Positions 57,898-64,000 of a DNA stretch of 64,000 nt are shown here, one piece after another. Both the position numbers and the translations under genes were made by a program. Position 1 is the stretch's first letter; the number at the start of each line of letters is the position of its first letter. This DNA is from Portunus trituberculatus (taxonomy: Eukaryota > Arthropoda > Malacostraca > Decapoda > Portunidae). The notes under the pieces were generated by a model. The model did not search any database and was not told the DNA's origin. It saw only the letters and a program-made list of their open reading frames with translations. The stretch is taken from NCBI RefSeq assembly GCF_017591435.1, contig NC_059258.1:8440035-8504034 (forward strand). The letters run 5' to 3'.

Positions 57898-59435
57898 TAT
57901 GGGAAGAAGGTAGTCAGGATTGTGGAGACAGAGGGCCAGAGGATGGTGATAATGTCCGGGAAAGACACTCCTTTCTGGTAGAGGTGGTAGCCATGCCAAA
58001 GGAGGTCGAGGATGCTGGGGAGGAGCTCAGATACAGAGGGAGACGTACTGACAGTGGCTGTAGGAATGGCGGAGTCCTGGGTTGGAGAGGAGGGTCGAGA
58101 AGGTGGAGGTAGGCTAGAATACTGGCCAGGTGCTTGACGAGGGTGATGGTGGGGTGTCTGTGGGTGACGAGCATTCCTGGGAGGGTGGTGGATCTCGGCC
58201 TCAACCGTGACAGGCAGAAGCCCAGGCTCAGCATCAGCTATCGGGGTGGGCGGAGGAGGCTGTACACCCGATCGCCTACCTGGCTTCCTCCAATGGTGGG
58301 CAACATAGGTAGCAGGTGGTGTAGGGAAGTGAGGAGTGGGCATGGTGTCCTCTTCCTGGGCGACATTAGCAGCTTCAATGGGTAGGTCTTGCAGAGCAGC
58401 ATACCTGTTCCCTGTGGCAACGGAGGTGAAGGAACAAACACCCCGGCTCAACAACCCGAGCAGCCGAGCGGGTTGGGATGGTAGGAGAAGGGGTGGCTGT
58501 TGTAGGAGTCCGTCGCTGTGGTCGGGGCAACTGGAGGGCCCTCAGCTGCTTGTTAATTTCAGGAAGGGGTGTGCCTTCACTCGCCAGGCGGGTGTACAGC
58601 TGCTGGGCATGGAGGTTATGGGGGCAATGAAGTGACCGGGGCCCATGGGAACCTCGACACTGGAAACAGTGGAAGGGCTTGCCACATACCTCATCCTTGT
58701 CACCTTTTCGGGAGGGGTGGGTGCCACTGCAACGGGCACAGCGGACCGAGGACCTGCTGGTGTTGATGGAGTGCCCTAACATAAGGCACCCTGGGCAGTG
58801 CAGGAGGGGGAGGAGAATGGGGCATGGGTAGAACACCAGCTGATCGATGGCTACCTTGCTGGGTGGGGAACCTCTCACCTTGAGTCTGAGCCACTTCCCT
58901 GTGGCGAAGCGTGGCAGGCTGTGGGGTGGAAGCCAGGTGAGTTCCACCACCTCATTTCCCTCCAGGACACGGAAGCCATCCCGGACCTCCTCAAGGGTGG
59001 TGTCGTCCGCCAGGGGCCCCACCTTGGCATAGTGGTAGGTACCGCTATCCCGGTCTGCTCTGCGGCACGTAACAGGCCACTCACCTAGGGTGAAGGAGGG
59101 CGACTGTAGCATGGGGACCTTGGGAGGTGTGGGCCCACACCGCCACTATCAGGGATGAGCCATTCCCTAGGGATCGAGTCTCCCCCTCGAGGATGTATTT
59201 CCCGAAGGCGGAGTCGTGGAGGACGTGAGAGACCTTGGCCGGGTTGGCGAAAAGACGCCCCCCTTCCGTACCTCGGAGCAGGAACGAGGCCTTAACGTAC
59301 TCGTCCGGGGCTTGGGGATGGTCTTGGGCAGTGCAGCAGCGGGACCTTCCCGGGATTTTCGTCAGGGGGTGTATCTGGCTGCCCACGCTTGCCCGGAGAG
59401 ATGGAGTCCCGCATGTCTACGTCCACTTCCATCGC
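57897..59435 (-). pseudogene. I-like LINE ORF1 (gag-like RNA-binding protein)
   Basis: Three frames cover it: start near 59435 (MEVDVDMRDSISPGKRG), 59081-59386, then 58375-59112 and 57897-58454. The middle part has zinc-knuckle pairs CPGCLMLGH, CARCSGTHPSRKGDKDEVC and CFQCRGSHGPRSLHC. The first knuckle has lost its last cysteine (serine instead). A proline-rich C-terminus follows. ORF1 proteins coat the element RNA. It ends in TAA at 57899-57897, overlapping the ORF2 ATG. At least two frameshifts break it. Confidence 0.78.
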
Positions 59436-59529
59436 GGGAACTCGTCGTGGCAATTTCCTTTCGCTTATGTTACTTGAAACACGCAATGCACACAAAAACA
59501 GCCTCTACACACACCCAACACACGCGCCA

Positions 59530-59543
59530 CCCCAGGCCTTTGT
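59530..59543. repeat. Direct repeat flanking the I-like LINE, right
   Basis: CCCCAGGCCTTTGT, pair of 54035-54048. It overlaps the start of the 46-base repeat at 59533-59578. Confidence 0.65.
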
Positions 59544-59578
59544 ATCGGCAGCTCCTGTAGGGAACATAAAGAACACCA
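59533..59578. repeat. 46-bp direct repeat, left
   Basis: caggcctttgtatcggcagc and onward to aagaacacca. Identical to 59629-59674, with 50 bases between. Confidence 0.92.
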
Positions 59579-59628
59579 ATCTTGATCTTGATCTTGATGG
59601 TACAGGTGACGCAGAATTTCTTCTGGGT
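59579..59628 (-). mobile_element. Minimal LINE tail, (ATCAAG)n
   Basis: On the reverse strand this 50-base segment ends in ATCAAGATCAAGATCAAGAT, a hexanucleotide tail like those ending several LINE families, preceded by about 30 unique bases. With the 46-bp repeats on both sides it looks like an extremely 5'-truncated insertion with a long target duplication. Confidence 0.45.
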
Positions 59629-59674
59629 CAGGCCTTTGTATCGGCAGCTCCTGTAGGGAACATAAAGAACACCA
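59629..59674. repeat. 46-bp direct repeat, right
   Basis: Pair of 59533-59578. Confidence 0.92.
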
Positions 59675-59709
59675 GACAACAAAGAGGGCAATCACCATCT
59701 TTCACACCA

Positions 59710-61179
59710 CTAGTTCCTGCATCTGGCACGCCACATTCTCTCCAGGAACTCTTTCACAGCCTCAATCATCCTTTCATTCGTCTCCCCACACAGTCCCAGC
59801 AGCAACACCATCCATTCCCTTCCTGTCATCTCCACTCTGTCATGCCCCAGCTCCCTCAGCACCACTTGCATCATCTCATACCTGTCTCTGGCATACTTCA
59901 CACACTCCACCACCACATGTTCCACTGTCTCATCCTCTCCCAAGTCACACATCTGGCACACTTTGCTGCGGGACTCTGACCATCTATAATTCCTTGCATT
60001 CACATCCATGCACTGTGCCCTAGCTCGGAAGAGAAGATCACCACCCAGGCTTCCGTCATACCACTTTTCATACATTGGGGCCTCTTTCTCTCTATACCAT
60101 ACCAAGGTACTCTTTTGCTCCATCCTATTTCTCCAGTCATCCAGTCCCACACCTTTCACTACTCTGTCTATCTCACTCTTCCACTTCCTTACATCCCATT
60201 CTCTACCTTCTCCATTTCTAACAATCATACTCCAGTCTCTCTCTAAATGTCTTCCTTCTACCTGTTGAAAAACCCAACTACTTACTAACCCACTCTTTGC
60301 TACCAGCCTGACACACCTCTTCCCCCACTTGCTACTCCTGACATTCCACAGAAACACTTTTCTCACTATCCTTGCATCATTCATTCGTTCTAACCTAGCC
60401 TTATACTTTAGGGTCGCTTTCACATATCTCTCTCTAAAAGTGCTCCAACCCATATCACCCCTAAGGGCCTCTACTGCTGCATATCTAGGTGCATTAAGTG
60501 CCATTCTTGCAACTCTATTCTGCCCTATTTCTAACTTATCTAGTTCACTCTCATTCCAAGCAATCACATCTATACCATACATGATGCTCGGAACAGCCAC
60601 GCTCTTCCAAACTTCTCGCAGCACGTCATATTTACTCGCCCTCATCCTTGCTGCACTTCCTAGACGACCTACCCACTGATTTGCCATACTTATCTTCTCA
60701 TTCTTAATCTTTACACAGCCATCCGGACTCATCCACATCCCCAGATACTTATATTCATCTGTCTGCTGCACCTCATTCACTCCTAATCTCCACACATGGT
60801 TCCTCTCATCCTCTGACCTATGCACAACCATTACCTTACTCTTTTCACTACTAAATCTCACTCCAAAATCTCTTCCATACCCATCTACTACATCAAGCAT
60901 ACTCTGTAGCTCTTCTGCCGACTCACTCATGACTACAACATCATCTGCATACAAGAGCACACCTATCTTATCATTTCCCACATTTACACCTGCATTCATT
61001 CTCCTCATTCTAGCAGCCAATTCTTCTGTATATAAGCTAAAGAGGGTTGGTGATAATATGCAACCCTGCCTAACTCCTCTTTCACTCTTCACCCAGTCTG
61101 TCTCTATATCCCAAACAACAAATTTGTTGCTGATGATGTTGATGCTGTCGGTGGTACAGTCTCTGTAACGGCACCTCCT
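59710..61179 (-). CDS. Non-LTR RT, 5'-truncated but open frame
   Basis: An uninterrupted 489-residue frame from just after an upstream stop at 61180-61182. RT motifs: GVRQGCILSPTLFSLY, then LLYADDVVVMSES (catalytic YADD intact), FSSEKSKVMVV and YKYLGMWMSPDG. The C-terminus has CQMCDLGEDETVEHVVVEC, a CCHC-type zinc motif. The fingers part of RT and any endonuclease or ORF1 are missing, so it cannot move by itself. The intact frame suggests a recent insertion. The element differs from the neighbouring LINE in base composition and sequence. Clade not assigned. No own ATG is evident at the start. Confidence 0.85.
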   Translation of the reverse strand, partial: RRCRYRDCTTDSINIISNKFVVWDIETDWVKSERGVRQGCILSPTLFSLYTEELAARMRRMNAGVNVGNDKIGVLLYADDVVVMSESAEELQSMLDVVDGYGRDFGVRFSSEKSKVMVVHRSEDERNHVWRLGVNEVQQTDEYKYLGMWMSPDGCVKIKNEKISMANQWVGRLGSAARMRASKYDVLREVWKSVAVPSIMYGIDVIAWNESELDKLEIGQNRVARMALNAPRYAAVEALRGDMGWSTFRERYVKATLKYKARLERMNDARIVRKVFLWNVRSSKWGKRCVRLVAKSGLVSSWVFQQVEGRHLERDWSMIVRNGEGREWDVRKWKSEIDRVVKGVGLDDWRNRMEQKSTLVWYREKEAPMYEKWYDGSLGGDLLFRARAQCMDVNARNYRWSESRSKVCQMCDLGEDETVEHVVVECVKYARDRYEMMQVVLRELGHDRVEMTGREWMVLLLGLCGETNERMIEAVKEFLERMWRARCRN

Positions 61180-61194
61180 TTATATCCTTTGTTC

Positions 61195-61530
61195 TCGATC
61201 TGCTCTCTATCTTCCTATTGTTTTGTTTCCTAAGCGGCCGCTTTCTTAAACATCTAAAAATTCGTTTCGTAGGTCAGCACACCACTGTGGTGTGGTAGCA
61301 CCCGAAACCTAAGTTTTGATTTCTTAAACGCTGGCGCACCGACCCGTGTGTTGTTAGGTAGACAATGATACTCGTACTCTAGCATCCCATAGAAATGCGG
61401 ACGATTCGCAAGTGTTGGTACCCCTCCTCGTAGAAGATTGGCAGGCCTGTGTATCAGCTGATGTAAACAAAGCGCCATTTTCAAACAGTTCATGCTGGAG
61501 TGTACACGCTTCTCGCAGCTCAACACCACC
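61195..61530 (+). promoter_or_regulatory. Probable promoter and leader of the Myb/SANT gene
   Basis: 336 bases with no frame of note. Just upstream of the ATG are atcagctgat (an E-box inside a palindrome, about 61457-61466) and gcgccatttt (about 61473), which resembles a YY1-type core-promoter site. The context of the ATG (caccaccatgg) is a strong start. Site names are inference. Confidence 0.4.
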
Positions 61531-61760
61531 ATGGCTACCAGGGACCTAAAAGGCACACCACTCTCTTACGCCCAGAAGTTGTATCTCGTGAGACAAATTA
61601 GAGATCACCCTGTGGTACACACGAAACCTTCAAACTAAACTAGTATACTGGAGAGAAAAGCCGCGTGGGAGACAATAACTAAGAACTTCAATGTATGTTT
61701 CTCCACGGAGCCCAAGAATACTCATCAGCTGAAGAAGACTTGGGAGTACTTAAAGAATAA
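61531..61760 (+). CDS. Myb/SANT-like DNA-binding protein, exon 1 (in-frame TAA)
   Basis: ATG at 61531. The frame gives SYAQKLYLVRQIRDHP, a TAA at 61636-61638, then in the same frame LERKAAWETITKNFNV and NTHQLKKTWEYLKNK up to donor AA|GTAAGT. This matches the Myb/SANT-like domain of the MSANTD/NAIF1/FSBP type: a helix with aromatic and basic residues, K-x-AW, then QLKxxWExLK. The stop interrupts the domain between helix 1 and the KxxAW helix. Because frame and splice phase are otherwise intact, either one base is wrong, or the allele is null, or translation starts later. These proteins bind DNA in the nucleus. Confidence 0.72.
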
Positions 61761-62449
61761 GTAAGTATAAAAATGAGGGAAAAGCATGCACCATTTGGTA
61801 AATTAAGGTTGAAAACATGAGAAGCTTTGATGTAATTGTTATGATTTAGGAATTAGTTTACTACTGTATTTCTACTACTATTGGTAAAGGTGGCTAGTAT
61901 TACCCCCTCCTCCCATGAAAACTAGGTAGATTTGCAACGAAATCTGTTAGGATAAATCATTCAAAAACATGTAAATCTACCAGAAAAAAATATTGAGAGG
62001 TGACCAAATATAACTTAACAAACTTACCTAACCTCAATCTAACCAAATCATGGCCTCACCTAAAGAAACCCAAACCAGACCAAAGCAAACAGTATTATTT
62101 TACAAAACAGGAAAACTGTGTGAGAAGAAAACTAGTTAGATATTAGGAAGTGCACATTTTGTTAGACATTTCTCTCAGATGCATTTTCTTCCTCAAACTA
62201 TTAATAGGTTAGGTTAGGATAACTTTGTGTCATATCACTAAATTCACTAATTCATTACATCATTGTTCAATATGTTCAACCCTAAGAAACTTAGCTTAAC
62301 ATAACACAAACTTAAATTATATAACCTAACATAATGTAAGATTATTCATGTAGCTTTGAATGTAGTAGTGTCTGCAAAACAAAACTAAGTAAATAAATAC
62401 ATAAATAAATAAAGTAAAAAATAATTAATTAATGGGTGTGTTTTTACAG
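61761..62449 (+). other. Intron 1 of the Myb/SANT gene
   Basis: GT at 61761, TTTTTACAG at 62441-62449, phase 2. AT-rich, with scattered CCTAA words and AGGTTAGGTTAGG at 62206-62218. No nested gene seen. Confidence 0.7.
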
Positions 62450-62661
62450 AGTGAAGAAGGATCACAGCAGCAGGTACATCCGGGAAACCCATCAGACTGG
62501 TGGTGGGCCACCACCAGCCCCACCAAAACCAGCTGATGAGGTAACGCTGATTGTACAGCTGATCCTTAATAATAGGCTGCCAGTACCTGACGACATCTTT
62601 GATAGTGAATTTGTAGAAGCATGCGTACTGGCCCGACTCAATTCCACAGCACTGGAATGTG
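62450..62661 (+). CDS. Myb/SANT-like protein, exon 2
   Basis: Continues the frame (AA|A) as KVKKDHSSRYIRETHQTGG and GGPPPAPPKPADEV. The RYxxETxxTGGGPP sequence right after the Myb/SANT-like domain is characteristic of this family. A less conserved helical stretch follows, LIVQLILNNRLPVPDDIF. Ends TGTG|GTGAGT in phase 1. Confidence 0.8.
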
Positions 62662-63033
62662 GTGAGTTGAAAACCTATTTTTATGAACTTTTAACATGTT
62701 TAAAATAAAACTAAAAAAACAGGAGTGCATGCATGGCTTTCAAGTCATTATGGTCCCACACCCTTGTCACACCAGCCCCACAACCGACACTCCTGCCCCA
62801 ATACCACGACGATGAACAATTACACATTTTTGTTAACCTTACCTAACCTAACCAGATGTGTAGTTTCAATGTTTTCAAGTAAATATAATTGCTAGCAAGA
62901 ACGTGCAATTGTTCATCACAGAGGTACATTGAGCCGCAGAACTGGCTTCCCATGCATGTGGAATATGTAAAACAAACTTTTTACTTAATATATTATCATA
63001 ATATAATATAAATATATAATTTTGTGTTTACAG
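62662..63033 (+). other. Intron 2 of the Myb/SANT gene
   Basis: GTGAGT to GTTTACAG, phase 1. Includes cctaacctaacc near 62840. No gene seen. Confidence 0.7.
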
Positions 63034-63126
63034 CTGACACACCTGAAGCTGCAGGACAGCAGCCAGCACAAGATCTGGTCTTGGACAACCCTGGCAGTCC
63101 GCTTATCATCAGGAGTGAGGACTGTG
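63034..63126 (+). CDS. Myb/SANT-like protein, exon 3
   Basis: Frame-consistent short exon: ADTPEAAGQQPAQDLVL, DNPGSPLIIRSEDC. Acidic, proline and glutamine containing linker without a named domain. Ends GTG|GTATGT in phase 1. Confidence 0.72.
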
Positions 63127-63132
63127 GTATGT

Positions 63133-63515
63133 CAGTTATTCATATTTTAGTAATAGCAATTAACAATACTTTCTTCTCATTGGTTATTGAAAGTACAATT
63201 TATTGGTTGCTTTCTCAGTTATAACACCCATCAGACTAAATAAGTGGATACTAAAATGTAGGATTTTATGGAAGAAGTGTTATGATGGCTTGAATGCCTT
63301 CAGTACTAACTGCCTTCGAGGAAATTTATCAATTTGTTATGTTCTCAAGGCATTCAAGCCATCATAACACTTCTTCCATAAAATCCTACATTTTAGTATC
63401 CACTTATTTAGCCCGATGGTGTTATAACTGAAAAGCTTAACCAATAAATTGTACTTTCAATAACCAATGAGAAGAAAGTATTGTTAATTGCTATTACTTA
63501 AAATATGAATAACTG
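63133..63515. repeat. Hairpin-forming inverted repeat (foldback MITE-like)
   Basis: Arms 63133-63300 and 63347-63515 (168 and 169 bases) are inverted copies with about ten differences and a 46-base loop. No open frame inside. The outer end CAGTTATTCATATT is in both arms. No clear target duplication. It begins six bases after exon 3. Confidence 0.92.
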
Positions 63516-63711
63516 ACTGTATGCATGCCCATTATCACAGCTAATCAACATTCCATACAGTCCTGCTTTTAAAGATTGTTCTATATGAATGTCAAGCCTG
63601 GACACTTCATACAAGAGATAGGCAAAATATACAAGTAATTAAAATTTTTGCCTGAGACTGGTCAGTTAGATAAGGTAATGTGAGAGAGTTCGAGATGGCA
63701 AGAGTGAGAGG

Positions 63712-63787
63712 ATGTATGTATGAATGTATATGAATGTATGAATGTATGTATAATGTATGTATACCCCACAAGATGTATGTATGAATA
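63712..63787. repeat. (ATGT)n-type microsatellite
   Basis: Interrupted gtatgtatgaatgtat repeats in intron 3. Confidence 0.85.
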
Positions 63788-63860
63788 GAGCATGGGGTGA
63801 AGTGGGGATTAGTGAAAATATTTCAAGATGTGTAACTTATATGTTTTATCTATTTTGCAG

Positions 63861-64000
63861 AACTTATAGATGCGGAAGATGATGTGGACCTCCCAGGTGC
63901 TAGAACCTCCGCTCATCCTGTACTAAAAAAAGGCACCTGCTCTGCTCGCAGCAGTAGTGCCACAGCTGCCACCCAAAACCAGTCCTTCACAGGACGAAAG
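63861..64000 (+). CDS. Myb/SANT-like protein, exon 4 (runs off the window)
   Basis: Frame continues as ELIDAEDDVDLPGARTS, then a serine/alanine-rich stretch (TCSARSSSATAATQNQ) and is still open at 64000. Acidic then low-complexity composition, typical of the linker before a C-terminal region in this family. Confidence 0.65.

Larger units (their letters stand above)
54047..59529 (-). mobile_element. Nearly full-length I-like LINE (ORF1, EN-RT-RNase H)
   Basis: A 5.5-kb element read right to left: short leader, ORF1 with zinc knuckles, overlapping ORF2 with endonuclease, RT and RNase H, then 3' UTR and CAA tail. A 14-bp direct repeat flanks it. GC content is well above the rest of the window. 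Domain order with a C-terminal RNase H points to the I superfamily (I, Loa, Ingi, Nimb and relatives); clade not assigned. Frameshifts in both ORFs and a changed RT catalytic residue make it inactive as sequenced. The array at 1-39666 contains its family's 3' end. Confidence 0.88.
63127..63860 (+). other. Intron 3 of the Myb/SANT gene
   Basis: GTATGT to TTTTGCAG. Holds the 383-base inverted repeat at 63133-63515 and an ATGT-type microsatellite at 63712-63787. Confidence 0.72.

Noticed and set aside
62206..62218. Interstitial telomere (TTAGG)
   Set aside because: Only about two and a half repeat units; such words are scattered through this window.

Overview
This is eukaryotic genomic DNA, very likely from an arthropod and probably a decapod crustacean. 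The evidence is long GA, AC and TA microsatellites, short CCTAA/TTAGG stretches, GT-AG introns, a Ty1/copia element that resembles the crustacean GalEa lineage, CR1-like and RNase H-bearing LINEs, and Tigger/pogo DNA transposon remnants. There are no prokaryotic signals and no recognisable virus genes. The species call is inference. Most of the window is transposable-element sequence; only three short stretches look like host or domesticated genes. || Positions 1-39666: six and a half head-to-tail copies of a composite unit of about 5.9 kb. In order, the unit holds a Tigger-like element (HTH fragment plus a captured LINE 3' end), a second Tigger-like element in reverse orientation, unassigned AT-rich sequence, a GA microsatellite, a reverse-strand LINE C-terminal fragment, more unassigned sequence and a reverse-strand tRNA-derived SINE. 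Copies differ by indels and by diagnostic base differences that define two types. Copy 2 carries a 4.3-kb Ty1/copia element with target-site duplication; the other copies preserve the empty site. Copies 2, 5, 6 and 7 also carry deletions, a degenerate stretch or truncation. || Positions 39667-46900: a decayed reverse-strand LINE between TA and AC microsatellites, then a fixed 500-N gap, then about 4.2 kb of homopolymer-dominated sequence that looks like an assembly or base-calling artefact. || Positions 46885-53764: a reverse-strand CR1-like LINE, a reverse-strand exon resembling the N-terminus of HARBI1/PIF-Harbinger nucleases (49054-49205), a first coding exon of a THAP zinc-finger protein on the + strand (50818-50969) with two CRE sites upstream, then a forward CR1-like LINE. 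|| Positions 54035-61179: a nearly full-length reverse-strand I-like LINE (ORF1 with zinc knuckles; ORF2 with endonuclease, RT and RNase H) flanked by a 14-bp repeat, then a tiny LINE tail between 46-bp direct repeats, then a 5'-truncated reverse-strand LINE whose 489-residue RT frame is uninterrupted. || Positions 61531-64000: a multi-exon + strand gene for a Myb/SANT-like DNA-binding protein. Four exons share one phase-consistent reading frame, but exon 1 contains an in-frame TAA. Intron 3 holds a 168-bp-arm hairpin six bases after the splice donor. The gene continues past the window.
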